From Bradyrhizobium sp. B097 (GTDB taxonomy: Bacteria; Pseudomonadota; Alphaproteobacteria; Rhizobiales; Xanthobacteraceae), in assembly GCF_038957035.1 (NCBI RefSeq), contig NZ_CP152412.1, positions 2,228,501-2,292,500 of the forward strand: a stretch of DNA of 64,000 bases, read 5' to 3'. The notes beneath the pieces were generated by a model. It did not search any database. It was not told the DNA's origin and saw only the letters and a list, made by a program, of their open reading frames with translations. Positions 49,008-58,154 of the stretch are shown here, in pieces (positions within the stretch are counted from its first letter, which is position 1; each line of letters begins with the position of its first letter). Made by a program: the position numbers and the translations under genes.

Positions 49008-50561
49008 ATGAAGCTGACGCAAGCGCTCATCTCGGCGGTGCAGTTGCGCAAGGATGCGCCCGGCACCATCCATGCGGGACGGTCGCGAAGCTGGAAGGAG
49101 ATCGGCCGGCGCGTCGCCTGCGCCGCGGGCGGTCTGCGGCGGCTCGGCATCGAGGCCGGCGATCGTGTCGCGATCCTTGCACACAATAGCGACCTCTATA
49201 TCGAGGCGCTCTATGCCATCGCCTGGGCCGGCGCGGTCGCGGTGCCGCTCAACACCCGTTGGGCGGTCGCCGAGAACGCCTATGCGATCGACGATTCCAC
49301 GCCAAAACTGTTGCTGGTCGACAAGGCCTTTGCCGAGATCGCATCAGGCCTGCGCGGCGCGAAATCACTCACCGCGATGGTCTATCTGGACGAGGGACAG
49401 GTTCCCAACGGCATGCAGGGCTATGACGAGCTCGTCGCGCATGCGCCGATTGAGGATGCATCCGGCGCCTACAACGATCTCGCAGGCATCTTCTACACCG
49501 GCGGCACCACCGGCTTCCCCAAGGGCGTGATGCTGTCGCATGCCAACATCATCTATGAATCGCTGGTCTGGATCTATGCGCTGCGGTTCCGCGAAGACAC
49601 GCGGTATCTGCACTCGGCCGGCATGTTCCATCTGGCCGGCACCTCGCCGATGATCGCGCTCACGCTCGTGGGCGGCACTCACGTCACGATCCCGAAATTC
49701 GAACCTGAGCTCGCGATGAAGACCATCGCCGAGCACAGGGTGGATTACTGCCTGTTCGTGCCGACCATGCTCAACATGATGCTCAATCATCCGTCGTTCG
49801 GTAGCTATGATTTGAGCAGCGTCAGGGATTGCGAGTACGGCGCCTCGCCGATGCCGGATGCGCTGCTGGTCAAGCTGATGCGCGTGCTGCCGAGCTGGCG
49901 CTTTCACCAGGGCTACGGCATGACCGAGAGCGCGGCGCTGGCGACGATCCTGCCCTGGGAGTACCACGCGCTGGAAGGGCCGCTGGCGGGCAAGCGCAAA
50001 TCGGCAGGGCGGGCAGCGCCCGGCGTCGAAGTCCGCATCATCGATCTCGCGGGCAACGAGGTTCCGCGCGGCACCGTCGGCGAGATCGCGATCCGCGGCG
50101 CCGGCGTGATGCTCGGATACTGGCGCAAGCCGGAAGAGAGCGCGCGGGTGCTGCGCAACGGCTGGCTGCACACCGGCGACGGCGCCTGGATGGACGAGGA
50201 CGGCTTTGTCTATATCGTCGATCGCCTCAAGGACATGATCGTCTCCGGCGGCGAGAACGTCTATTCCGGCGAGGTGGAGAACGCGATCTTCCAGCACGAG
50301 CAAGTCAGGGAATGCGCTGTCATCGCGGTGCCCGATCCGCAATGGGGCGAGGCGGTGCACGCGATCGTGGTGCCGAAGGACGGCGCGCGGCTCGATTCGG
50401 ACATGGTGATCGCGCATTGCCGCACCCTGATCGCGGGCTACAAATGCCCGCGTTCGGTCGACATCCGCCTCGAGCCGTTGCCGCTGACCGGCTCCGGCAA
50501 GATCATGAAGTCGGCGCTGCGCGAGGAGAAGTGGCAGGGCTATACGAGGTCGGTCAATTGA
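49008..50561 (+). CDS. Acyl-CoA ligase (AMP-binding family)
   Basis: This 517-residue enzyme activates a carboxylic acid with ATP and CoA. The phosphate-binding loop is TGGTTGFPKG (residues 164-173). It also has HQGYGMTESAA, GWLHTGDGAWMDEDGFVYIVDRLKDMIVSGGENVYSGEVE and the C-terminal lysine motif LTGSGKIMK. It resembles long-chain or aryl-acid ligases; the exact acid is unknown. GAGGAGG precedes the ATG. Its stop overlaps the start of the APH-like gene. Confidence 0.92.
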   Translation: MKLTQALISAVQLRKDAPGTIHAGRSRSWKEIGRRVACAAGGLRRLGIEAGDRVAILAHNSDLYIEALYAIAWAGAVAVPLNTRWAVAENAYAIDDSTPKLLLVDKAFAEIASGLRGAKSLTAMVYLDEGQVPNGMQGYDELVAHAPIEDASGAYNDLAGIFYTGGTTGFPKGVMLSHANIIYESLVWIYALRFREDTRYLHSAGMFHLAGTSPMIALTLVGGTHVTIPKFEPELAMKTIAEHRVDYCLFVPTMLNMMLNHPSFGSYDLSSVRDCEYGASPMPDALLVKLMRVLPSWRFHQGYGMTESAALATILPWEYHALEGPLAGKRKSAGRAAPGVEVRIIDLAGNEVPRGTVGEIAIRGAGVMLGYWRKPEESARVLRNGWLHTGDGAWMDEDGFVYIVDRLKDMIVSGGENVYSGEVENAIFQHEQVRECAVIAVPDPQWGEAVHAIVVPKDGARLDSDMVIAHCRTLIAGYKCPRSVDIRLEPLPLTGSGKIMKSALREEKWQGYTRSVN

Positions 50562-51625
50562 TGCAGGACGCTGCCAAACGATCCGATGATGCGCCGGCCG
50601 CGCCGGAGCCTGTTCGTCCGATCACAGTTAATGACGATGCAGTGCGCGCTGCGCTCGCGCAGCATCTGTCGCGGATCTCAGGGAGCCGGACGGAGATCAT
50701 GAGCTTCGGCCGCAAATCGTCCGGCTTCTCCTGGATCACCTATGCCTTTGTGGCCCGCTCCTCTGAAGGAGATCGCAAGCTGATCCTGCGCGTCGGTCCG
50801 CCGAACGGGCTGTTTGCGCCTTACTCGGTGCTGCCGCAGGTCTATGCGTTGCAAGCGCTGGCCGGCAGCGGCGTGCCGGTTCCGGCGCTGGTGTCGTCAG
50901 AACAGCATGGCGCCGAGATCGGCTTTCCGTTCTTCATCTGCGCGCATGTCGAGGGCGACGTCCCCGCACCCTGGGCCGCGAGCGAGCTCGATCCGGACCA
51001 CAAGCGCGCGATCGCCCGGCAGTTCGTCGAGATTCTGGCGTCGCTGCATCGGATCGATGCAGGCACAACGCCGTTCGCATCGCTGCAATATGGTGACCAA
51101 CGCGCCGAGCTGCGCGCGATCGCCGGCTGGCGTGCGTCGCTAGCGCGTCCGACCGCGCGTTACTATCCGCTGCTCGATTGGGGCGGGCGCTGGCTTGAGG
51201 ACAATTGCCCGCAGCCGCCATGCCGCACCATCGTGCATGGCGACTACCGGATCGGGAACTTCATCGAGCACAACGGGCGGATCACCGCCATTCTCGACTG
51301 GGAGCTCACTCACCTCGGCGATCCCCATGAGGATCTGGCCTGGGCGATGATGCCGACCTTCAACGCCAGGAGCCGGAAGCTCTATGGCGTGCTCGAGCGC
51401 GCGGAGGTGGTCGATCTCTATCAGCGTGCCTCCGGCATTGCGGTCTCGGGCAAGAGCCTCGCCTTCTACGAGGCCTACGCGTTGTATCAGGCGGCGGCGA
51501 TCCAGATGTGCGCGGTGCGCGCCTTCGAGGTCGATCGCTTCAACGACATGCGGCTTGCCGCGATGGCAAGCCAGATGCCCTCGATCGTGCGGGCCTTCGA
51601 GCGCGCATTGGAGGCCGCGGCATGA
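50561..51625 (+). CDS. APH-family phosphotransferase (acyl-CoA dehydrogenase-associated type)
   Basis: This 354-residue protein has the kinase-fold catalytic motifs HGD (residues 226-228, in CRTIVHGDYRIGNF) and the metal-binding Asp246 in ILDWE. These enzymes resemble the N-terminal domain of ACAD10/11, which phosphorylates 4-hydroxyacyl-CoA so that the paired dehydrogenase can remove it. Clustering with an acyl-CoA dehydrogenase and CoA ligase supports that role here (inference). Confidence 0.85.
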   Translation: MQDAAKRSDDAPAAPEPVRPITVNDDAVRAALAQHLSRISGSRTEIMSFGRKSSGFSWITYAFVARSSEGDRKLILRVGPPNGLFAPYSVLPQVYALQALAGSGVPVPALVSSEQHGAEIGFPFFICAHVEGDVPAPWAASELDPDHKRAIARQFVEILASLHRIDAGTTPFASLQYGDQRAELRAIAGWRASLARPTARYYPLLDWGGRWLEDNCPQPPCRTIVHGDYRIGNFIEHNGRITAILDWELTHLGDPHEDLAWAMMPTFNARSRKLYGVLERAEVVDLYQRASGIAVSGKSLAFYEAYALYQAAAIQMCAVRAFEVDRFNDMRLAAMASQMPSIVRAFERALEAAA

Positions 51626-52131
51626 GTGCATCCTTCGAGCGGCTGATCGACGGCATCATCGATGCCCTGCAAAGCCATGTCGTGCCGAACAGCAACGACG
51701 ATTTCGTCCGCGGCCAGGTGTTCTCCGCGATCTACGCGCTGAATGGGCTGAAGCTCGCGGCCGACTGGAAGGCCGGGCCGCTGCTGGAGCAGGTGCGTCT
51801 GCAGGATGATACGTTCGCGGCGGTCGAGCGACTGGCTGATGGCATGGCACATCCGGAGATTCCAGCGATACCGCGCATCCCAAGCAACATGTCCGACACT
51901 GCCGCGATCGAGGCGCTGCGCGACGATGGCGACCGGCAGCTGGGGCAGCTCCTGCTCTGGGCGAGCGGCGCGGACGCGCGCGCAGCCAATCGCGATCGCG
52001 CGACCGGGATCGAGCAGCTGATGCGCCAGGCGATCTGCGACCAGCTCAAGATCGAGCTTGCGACGACGCCGAAGTCGATGCTGCAGCAGATCGCAGGCGG
52101 CAAGCGCGACGGTGGCGTGGCACAGGGCTGA
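51622..52131 (+). CDS. Protein of unknown function in the CoA-catabolic operon
   Basis: The 169-residue, mostly helical protein opens MSASFERLIDGIIDALQSHV and has no membrane segment or recognised motif. Its ATG overlaps the APH-like gene's stop by 4 bp, so the two are translationally coupled. Small proteins of this type often accompany ACAD10/11-like kinases in other genomes (recollection). Function unassigned. Confidence 0.75.
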   Translation: MSASFERLIDGIIDALQSHVVPNSNDDFVRGQVFSAIYALNGLKLAADWKAGPLLEQVRLQDDTFAAVERLADGMAHPEIPAIPRIPSNMSDTAAIEALRDDGDRQLGQLLLWASGADARAANRDRATGIEQLMRQAICDQLKIELATTPKSMLQQIAGGKRDGGVAQG

Positions 52132-52243
52132 GACGGTTGCGTCGCCGTCCACCGGGGATTGCATCGTTGCACGCTGCTCCGGGAACCAGCCGCGGTGTCC
52201 GCAAAGAAGCTTGCAGGCTCGTTGTGCCCGTGCTATTCATTGA

Positions 52244-52259
52244 CCGAACGGTCGTTCGG
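52244..52259. promoter_or_regulatory. TetR-type palindromic operator before the Rieske oxygenase
   Basis: CCGAACG-GT-CGTTCGG is a perfect 7-bp inverted repeat with a 2-bp centre, 60 bp upstream of the oxygenase start. The style resembles TetR-family operators. No TetR gene is in this window. Confidence 0.65.
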
Positions 52260-52319
52260 ATTATTATTGGCGGCCGGTAAAGGCATCCGCTGCAAGCGGC
52301 CGGCGAGGGAGACGGAGCG

Positions 52320-53579
52320 ATGAACATGATGACCGGCGTCTCGCCATGGGAGCGGCTGATCCGGCCCGACCGGGTGCACGGATCGCTGTACACCGATCCA
52401 GAGATCTTCGAGGCCGAGCTCAAGAACATCTGGTACCGGACCTGGGTCTATGTCGGGCACGAGAGCGAGGTCCCGAACGCCAACGACTACGTCGTCAAAT
52501 CGATCGGCCCGCAATCCGTGATCATGACGCGCGATGAGCAGGGCAAGGTCAACCTGCTGCTGAACCGCTGCTCGCATCGCGGCAACCAGGTCTGCTCCTT
52601 TGAGCGCGGCAATGCGCGCTCGTTCACCTGTCCGTTCCACTCCTGGACCTTTGCCAATGACGGCCGCCTGGTCGGCTATGCCTTCCCCGACGGTTACGAG
52701 GGGCAGGACAAGTCGCAGCTGGCGCTCGGGCGGGTGACGCGCGTCGAGTCCTACCGCGGCTTCGTGTTCGGCTCGTTCGCGGCCGACGGACCGACCCTGA
52801 AGGAACATCTCGGCGGCGCCGCCGAGACCATCGATCGCCTGGTGCGCACCTCGCCGGAGGGCGAGGTCGAAATCACCGCGGGTTTCCTCAAGCATCGCGT
52901 CAAGGCGAACTGGAAGTTCATCCTGGAGAACGAGTGCGACGGCTATCACCCGGCCTTCGTGCACACCTCGATCTTCGGCGTCGCCGACAGCATGATCGGC
53001 AAGCTCTATGGCGGCGCCTCGACCGCGCTGACGCGTGATTACGGCAACGGCCATACCGAGATCGATCTGCGGCCCGAGTTCCGCAAGCGCGAAGCGCCGA
53101 TGAGCTGGTTCGGCACCAGCGAGGAGCGGCTGCCCGACTATACCGCGCGCATGAAGGCCGCCTATGGCGACACCGCGGCGCGCGAGATCATGATCGACGG
53201 CACGCCGCATGTGATGATCTTCCCGAACCTGTTCATCGCCGAGATCCAGATGTTCGTGATCCAGCCGCTCGGCGTCGACGACAGCGTGCAGCATGTCACC
53301 GCGCTGCAATTCAAGGGCGCCCCCGATCTGAACCGCCGGCTGCGCCAGCAGACCATGGGTTCGGTCGGCCCGGCCGGCTTCCTGCTCGCGGATGATTCCG
53401 AGATGTATGAGCGCTGCCACCGCGGCGTGCAGGCGCGCAATCCGGAATGGATCTTCCTCGGCCGCGGCGAGAAGCGCCAGCGGCAGGATGAGTCCGGCTT
53501 CACGGTTGGCCACGTCACCGACGAGGTGCCGTCACGCGGCATCTGGACTCATTATCGCAAGCTGATGGAGCCTAACTGA
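52320..53579 (+). CDS. Aromatic ring-hydroxylating oxygenase alpha subunit (Rieske)
   Basis: In this 419-residue subunit, the Rieske [2Fe-2S] ligands are Cys84-x-His86 and Cys104-x2-His107 (CSHRGNQVC and CPFHSW). The catalytic iron ligands fall in ENECDGYHPAFVH (His210, His215, with Asp207 as the bridging residue). It would dihydroxylate an aromatic or alicyclic acid. No ferredoxin or reductase gene is in the operon, so electron transfer partners must be encoded elsewhere. GACGG..GAGA precedes the ATG. Confidence 0.93.
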   Translation: MNMMTGVSPWERLIRPDRVHGSLYTDPEIFEAELKNIWYRTWVYVGHESEVPNANDYVVKSIGPQSVIMTRDEQGKVNLLLNRCSHRGNQVCSFERGNARSFTCPFHSWTFANDGRLVGYAFPDGYEGQDKSQLALGRVTRVESYRGFVFGSFAADGPTLKEHLGGAAETIDRLVRTSPEGEVEITAGFLKHRVKANWKFILENECDGYHPAFVHTSIFGVADSMIGKLYGGASTALTRDYGNGHTEIDLRPEFRKREAPMSWFGTSEERLPDYTARMKAAYGDTAAREIMIDGTPHVMIFPNLFIAEIQMFVIQPLGVDDSVQHVTALQFKGAPDLNRRLRQQTMGSVGPAGFLLADDSEMYERCHRGVQARNPEWIFLGRGEKRQRQDESGFTVGHVTDEVPSRGIWTHYRKLMEPN

Positions 53580-54076
53580 TGCTGTCGCGCGAGAGCAGCG
53601 CCACGTTGATGAGCGCCATCACCGCCTTCCTCTATCGCGAGGCGCGGTTGCAGGACGAACATCAATACGAGGCCTGGGAAAAGCTCTGGACCGACGACGG
53701 CGTCTATTGGGTGCCGGCCAACGGCGCCGACATCGACCCGGAGCGGCAGATGTCGATCATCTACGACAACCGCTCGCGGATCGCGCTGCGGGTCCGGCAG
53801 CTGATGACCGGCAAGCACTTCACCCAGACGCCGCAATCGAACCTGCGCCGGCTGATCTCCAACATCGAGTTGATGGACGAGCAGCCGGACGATGGCGACC
53901 TCGCGGTCGCCAGCAACAGCCTGATCTTCGAATCGAGCCTGCGCGACGACACGCTGTGGGCGGCGCGCAATGAATACCGGCTGCGCCATGTCGATGGCGA
54001 ATTGCGGATGGCCAGCAAGAAGGTCATCCTCGTCAACAACGACAAGGCGATCTACACGCTCTCATTCCTGGTCTAG
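53579..54076 (+). CDS. Ring-hydroxylating oxygenase beta subunit
   Basis: The 165-residue protein has the SnoaL-like beta subunit fold: FLYREARLQDEHQYEAWEKLWTDDGVYWVPANG, RIALRVRQLMTGKHFTQTP, and a final strand set MASKKVILVNNDKAIYTLSFLV. Its start shares one base with the alpha-subunit stop, so the two are made together and probably form an alpha3beta3 enzyme. Confidence 0.92.
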   Translation: MLSRESSATLMSAITAFLYREARLQDEHQYEAWEKLWTDDGVYWVPANGADIDPERQMSIIYDNRSRIALRVRQLMTGKHFTQTPQSNLRRLISNIELMDEQPDDGDLAVASNSLIFESSLRDDTLWAARNEYRLRHVDGELRMASKKVILVNNDKAIYTLSFLV

Positions 54077-54089
54077 GGAAGGTCTCGCC

Positions 54090-54884
54090 ATGATCGACAA
54101 GGGTCCCGTTCTGCTCGACATCGCCGACGGCATCGCGCGGCTGCGGCTCAACCGCCCCGACGCGGCCAACGGCATGAGTGCCGAGCTGCTCCGCGCATTG
54201 TGTGACGCCATCATGGTCTGCCACGGCCATCCGGATCTGCGCGTCGTGCTGCTGAGCGGCGAGGGCACGAACTTTTGTGCAGGCGGCGATGTCCGCGCCT
54301 TTGCCTCCAAGGGCGAGAAGCTGCCGGACTATATCCGCCAGGCCACCGCGTATCTGCAGAACGCGGTGACCGGATTGCTGCGGCTGGAGGCGCCGGTGAT
54401 CGCCTCGGTGCAGGGCTTTGCGGCGGGCGGCGGCGGCTTCGGCCTGGTCTGCGCCTCCGACATCGTGATTGCGGCGGAATCGGCAAAATTCCTCGCCGGC
54501 GCGACGCGGGTGGCGATGGCGCCGGATGCCGGTGTCTCCGTCACGCTGTCGCGGCTGGTCGGCCTACGGCGGGCGATGTCGATCCTGCTGACCAATCCGG
54601 TGATCCCGGCTGCGGAAGCCCTGCAGATGGGCATCGTCACCAAGGTCGTGCCCGATGCCGAGCTCGCCGATGCATCGCTCGCGCTGGCGCGCGAGCTCGC
54701 GGCTGGCGCGCCCAAGGCGCTGGCGGCGACCAAGCGGCTGGTCTGGGCCGGCACCGGCACCAGCATCGAGCAATGCCTGTCGGAGGAGGCGCGTACCGTT
54801 GCCGAGCTCTCGGGGATGGCCGATGCGCGCGAAGGGCTCGCTGCCGTGATCGAGCGGCGCAAGCCTGTCTTCACGGGGCGCTGA
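54090..54884 (+). CDS. Enoyl-CoA hydratase/isomerase family protein
   Basis: This 264-residue crotonase-fold protein has the oxyanion segment NFCAGGDVRAF and ASVQGFAAGGGGFGLVCASDI. It would hydrate or rearrange an enoyl-CoA. In typical hydratases two glutamates follow; here the second region is AAESAKFLAGATRVAMAPDAG with Asp in place of the usual Glu, so isomerase or other crotonase chemistry is possible. It is part of the oxygenase operon. Confidence 0.88.
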   Translation: MIDKGPVLLDIADGIARLRLNRPDAANGMSAELLRALCDAIMVCHGHPDLRVVLLSGEGTNFCAGGDVRAFASKGEKLPDYIRQATAYLQNAVTGLLRLEAPVIASVQGFAAGGGGFGLVCASDIVIAAESAKFLAGATRVAMAPDAGVSVTLSRLVGLRRAMSILLTNPVIPAAEALQMGIVTKVVPDAELADASLALARELAAGAPKALAATKRLVWAGTGTSIEQCLSEEARTVAELSGMADAREGLAAVIERRKPVFTGR

Positions 54885-54887
54885 GAC

Positions 54888-55640
54888 GTGGCGGACATCC
54901 TGCCATTCGGGCGTCTCGATGGCCGCCGTGCCTTCGTCTCCGGCGGGGCGCGCGGCATCGGCGCGGCGATCGTCCGCAGCTTTGCCGGAGCAGGCGCCAG
55001 GGTCGTGATCGCCGATCTCGACGTCGCCGCAGCCTCGGAGCTTGCGCGCCAGACCGGCGCCGGCGTCGCCGGGCTCGACGTCAGCGATGCCACGGCCGTG
55101 CAAGCCGTGATGGCGCAGGACGGCCCGTTCGACATCGTCGTCAACAACGCCGGCGTCGATCAGCACGCCTTCTTCACCGACACCACGGCGGAGGATTGGG
55201 CGCGGCTGATCGCGGTCAACCTCACCTCGGTGCTGGCCTGCACCCACGCCGCGCTGCCGGCGATGCAGGCGGCGCGGTTCGGCCGCATCATCAATGTCAC
55301 CTCGGAGGCGGCGCGGCTCGGCTCCAAGGGCGGCGCGGTCTATTCCGCGGCCAAGGGCGGCGTGATCTCCTTCACCAGGAGCATCGCGCGCGAGAATGCA
55401 CGCTTTCGCATCACCGCGAACGCGATCGCGCCGGGACCGATCCGCACGCCGATGCTGGAACAAGCCGTGGCAAAAGGCGGCGACAAGATCCTGCACGCGA
55501 TGACCGGCGCGACGCTGCTCGGCCGGCTCGGCGAGCCGGAGGAGGTTGCGGCCGCCGCGCTGTTCCTTGCCTCCGACCAGGCGGCCTACATCACCGGCGA
55601 GACGCTCGGCGTGTCCGGCGGCATGGGTATCGGCGGCTGA
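54888..55640 (+). CDS. SDR-family oxidoreductase
   Basis: This 250-residue short-chain dehydrogenase has SGGARGIGAA (residues 18-27) as the nucleotide motif, NNAGVDQHAFF, the Ser in NVTSEAARLG, YSAAKGG as the catalytic Tyr-x3-Lys and PGPIRTPML. It likely oxidises a hydroxy intermediate of the pathway. It begins with GTG at 54888, 3 bp after the hydratase stop. Confidence 0.9.
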   Translation: MADILPFGRLDGRRAFVSGGARGIGAAIVRSFAGAGARVVIADLDVAAASELARQTGAGVAGLDVSDATAVQAVMAQDGPFDIVVNNAGVDQHAFFTDTTAEDWARLIAVNLTSVLACTHAALPAMQAARFGRIINVTSEAARLGSKGGAVYSAAKGGVISFTRSIARENARFRITANAIAPGPIRTPMLEQAVAKGGDKILHAMTGATLLGRLGEPEEVAAAALFLASDQAAYITGETLGVSGGMGIGG

Positions 55641-55641
55641 G

Positions 55642-56577
55642 ATGGCCAACACAGGCGACGATATCGTCATCACGCCGGTCGATCACGCAATCGAGCGCGT
55701 GCGTGCGATCTATCGCGGCTGGACCCGCGACACATCGGTGGCGCAGATGCGCAGCGATTGGGATGCGGCCTTTGCCGGCTGCTCAGTGCCGGTGAGATGC
55801 GAGCCGGTTTCCGCCGGCGGCATCGACGGCGAATGGCTGGTGCCGCCAGGGGCACCGTGCGACAAGGCGGTGCTCTATTTTCACGGCGGCGGCTTCCGCA
55901 TCGGCTCGGTCGCCTCGCATCGCGAGCTGGCAGCGCGGATCGCGGATGCATCCGGCTGTCGCGTGCTTTCGATCAATTACCGGCTCGCGCCGGAGCATCG
56001 GTTTCCCGCCGCGCTCGATGATGCGCTGACGGCCTATCAGCATCTGTGCGATCAGGGACTGCGTCCGGCCGATATCGCTTTCGCCGGGGACTCGGCCGGC
56101 GGCAATCTCGTGCTCGCTGCAATGCTGGCAGCGAGAGACCGCGGCCTGCCGCTCCCCGCCGTCGGCGCGCTGATGTCGCCGTGGACCGATCTCGCAGCGA
56201 GCGGCGCGAGCTATGAGAGCAGGGCCGAGGCTGATCCGATCCACCAGCGCGCGATGATCCTGGCACTCGCCAAGAACTATCTCGGTAAGGACGGCGATCC
56301 CCGTAATCCGCTGGCTTCGCCGCTTTATGCCGATCTCACCGGCCTGCCGCCGCTTCTGGTTCAGGTCGGGGACCGCGAAACCGTCCGCGACGATTCAGTG
56401 AACCTTGCTGCGCGCGCCAAGACTGCCGGCGTCGACGTCGAACTACAGGTCTGGAACGGCATGATCCACGTCTTCCAGATGTTCCCCGAGATTCCGCAGG
56501 CGCGAAAGGCGATCGCATCCCTCGCAGTTTTTCTGCGCAACCATCTTCACATCGGCCATGAGAGGGCGCCACAATGA
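55642..56577 (+). CDS. Alpha/beta hydrolase, hormone-sensitive-lipase type
   Basis: The 311-residue protein has the HSL-family oxyanion motif YFHGGGFRIG, the nucleophile GDSAGGN and a C-terminal catalytic Asp/His region (VGDRETVRDDS, WNGMIHVFQMF). It is an esterase or lactonase. It starts 1 bp after the SDR stop and its end overlaps the acyl-CoA dehydrogenase start. It may open an ester or lactone in the pathway. Confidence 0.9.
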   Translation: MANTGDDIVITPVDHAIERVRAIYRGWTRDTSVAQMRSDWDAAFAGCSVPVRCEPVSAGGIDGEWLVPPGAPCDKAVLYFHGGGFRIGSVASHRELAARIADASGCRVLSINYRLAPEHRFPAALDDALTAYQHLCDQGLRPADIAFAGDSAGGNLVLAAMLAARDRGLPLPAVGALMSPWTDLAASGASYESRAEADPIHQRAMILALAKNYLGKDGDPRNPLASPLYADLTGLPPLLVQVGDRETVRDDSVNLAARAKTAGVDVELQVWNGMIHVFQMFPEIPQARKAIASLAVFLRNHLHIGHERAPQ

Positions 56578-57767
56578 ACGTCATGACCTCGGATCCGCGC
56601 CAGCTCTCTGAGACCGCATTCCATTTCCCGGAGCCGCCCAATCTGCCCGAGGAGCTGCGCATGCTGCGCGAGCAGGTTCGCCGCTTCGTCGAGAAGGAAG
56701 TGGTGCCGCATGCCGAGGCGTGGGAGCGCGACGGCAAGATCCCGCGCGAGATCTATCGCCGCATGGGCGCGCTCGGCTTCCTCGGCATGCGCCATGCGGC
56801 CGAATATGGCGGCACCGACATGGGGCCGCTGGCCTCGATGGTGTTCGCCGAGGAGCTCGGGCGCTCGAGCTTCGGCGGCTTCACCTCGTCGATCCTGGTT
56901 CATACCGACATGTCGGCGGTGCACATCAGCCTGCGCGGCACGCCGGAGCAGAAGCAGAAATATCTGCCTGCGATTATCAGCGGCGAGACGGTCTGTTCAA
57001 TCGCGGTGACCGAGCCGGACGCGGGCTCCGACGTCGCAGGCCTGAAGACGCGTGCGCGGCGCGACGGCGATCACTGGGTGATCAACGGCGCCAAGATGTT
57101 CATCACCAACGCGGTCTATGGCGATCTCCTGATCGTCGCGGCGCGCACCGATCCGCACGCCAAGGGCAGCCGCGGCATCTCGCTGTTCATCGTCGAGCGC
57201 AACACGCCGGGCATCACGGCAACCAAGCTCGACAAGCATGGCTGGCTCTGCTCGGACACCGCCGAGATCGCCTTCCAGGATGTGCGCGTCCCCGCTGAGA
57301 ACCTGCTCGGCGAGGAGAACAAGGGTTTCTATGGCATCATGGAGACCTTCCAGAACGAGCGCATCTGCATCGGCGGCATCTGCGCCGGCGAGTCCGCCAA
57401 GGCGATCGAGCTGACGACGAACTATGTGAAGACGCGGCAGGCGTTCGGCGGCCCGCTGTGGAACCAGCAGGGCGTGCGACTGAAGCTCGCCCAGCTCGCG
57501 GCGAAGGCGGCAGCCGCGCGCGCGCTGGCCTATCAGGCTGCCGAGCTTGCGGCGGCCGGGCAGGAGTGTTTGCGCGAAGTGTCGATGGTCAAGGCGCTAT
57601 CGCCGGAGGTGCTGCACGAGGTCGTGCATGGCTGCCTGCAACTGCATGGCGGCTCAGGCTTCATGCGCGGCACGCCGATCGAACGTATGGTGCGCGACGC
57701 CCGCGTGCTGACCATCGGCGGCGGCGCCACCGAGGTGATGCTGGAAGAGGTGGCGAAGCGGATGTGA
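56574..57767 (+). CDS. Acyl-CoA dehydrogenase
   Basis: This 397-residue flavoprotein has the N-terminal helical domain, the FAD/substrate segment [41 protein letters not shown], and the C-terminal helix bundle with [23 protein letters not shown] and [35 protein letters not shown]. It introduces a double bond into the acyl-CoA. It is the last gene of the oxygenase operon, overlapping the esterase by 4 bp. Confidence 0.93.
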   Translation: MNVMTSDPRQLSETAFHFPEPPNLPEELRMLREQVRRFVEKEVVPHAEAWERDGKIPREIYRRMGALGFLGMRHAAEYGGTDMGPLASMVFAEELGRSSFGGFTSSILVHTDMSAVHISLRGTPEQKQKYLPAIISGETVCSIAVTEPDAGSDVAGLKTRARRDGDHWVINGAKMFITNAVYGDLLIVAARTDPHAKGSRGISLFIVERNTPGITATKLDKHGWLCSDTAEIAFQDVRVPAENLLGEENKGFYGIMETFQNERICIGGICAGESAKAIELTTNYVKTRQAFGGPLWNQQGVRLKLAQLAAKAAAARALAYQAAELAAAGQECLREVSMVKALSPEVLHEVVHGCLQLHGGSGFMRGTPIERMVRDARVLTIGGGATEVMLEEVAKRM

Positions 57768-57823
57768 AACGGGTAAAGATGTCATATTGAGCAGACGCAC
57801 TTCATCCACCTTCAGATAGGTCG

Positions 57824-58141
57824 ATGTCAGACCCCGAGCTGGTCAAAAGCTGGAAGGTTACTGAAACGCTGCTTGAGCGTGCACGACGTGCATTGCCGGA
57901 CGCACCCGTAGACCACGAGCAAGCCTGCATAGCGTTTCTGGCCCAATACCGGGAGTTTCTGGAACACAACGAACTCGAGCTGGCGCTCGATGTCCTTGAA
58001 ACGCTCGGCCATCTCAGCTCAGCCCGTGGCGGCTTTTGGCGCGATTTGGAGCGCGTCGCCGAAAATATGGGCCTGCTAGATCGGCTGCCCGCTCTGCAAA
58101 AAGCATTTTCTCAGGCGCCCATGCCGACCAAATCCCGATAG
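57824..58141 (+). CDS. Small helical protein of unknown function, lower G+C than neighbours
   Basis: The 105-residue, acidic, helix-rich protein (ERARRALPDAPVDHEQACIAFLAQYREFLEHNELELALDVLETLG) has no membrane segment or known motif. The E-L-E-L-A-L-D-V-L-E-T helix resembles small immunity proteins of polymorphic toxins (MafI type), but no toxin gene is adjacent. Its base composition is visibly lower in G+C (33 of 60 at 57,841-57,900) than the catabolic genes beside it, which suggests a different origin. Confidence 0.6.
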   Translation: MSDPELVKSWKVTETLLERARRALPDAPVDHEQACIAFLAQYREFLEHNELELALDVLETLGHLSSARGGFWRDLERVAENMGLLDRLPALQKAFSQAPMPTKSR

Positions 58142-58154
58142 CACCTTTACGCGC

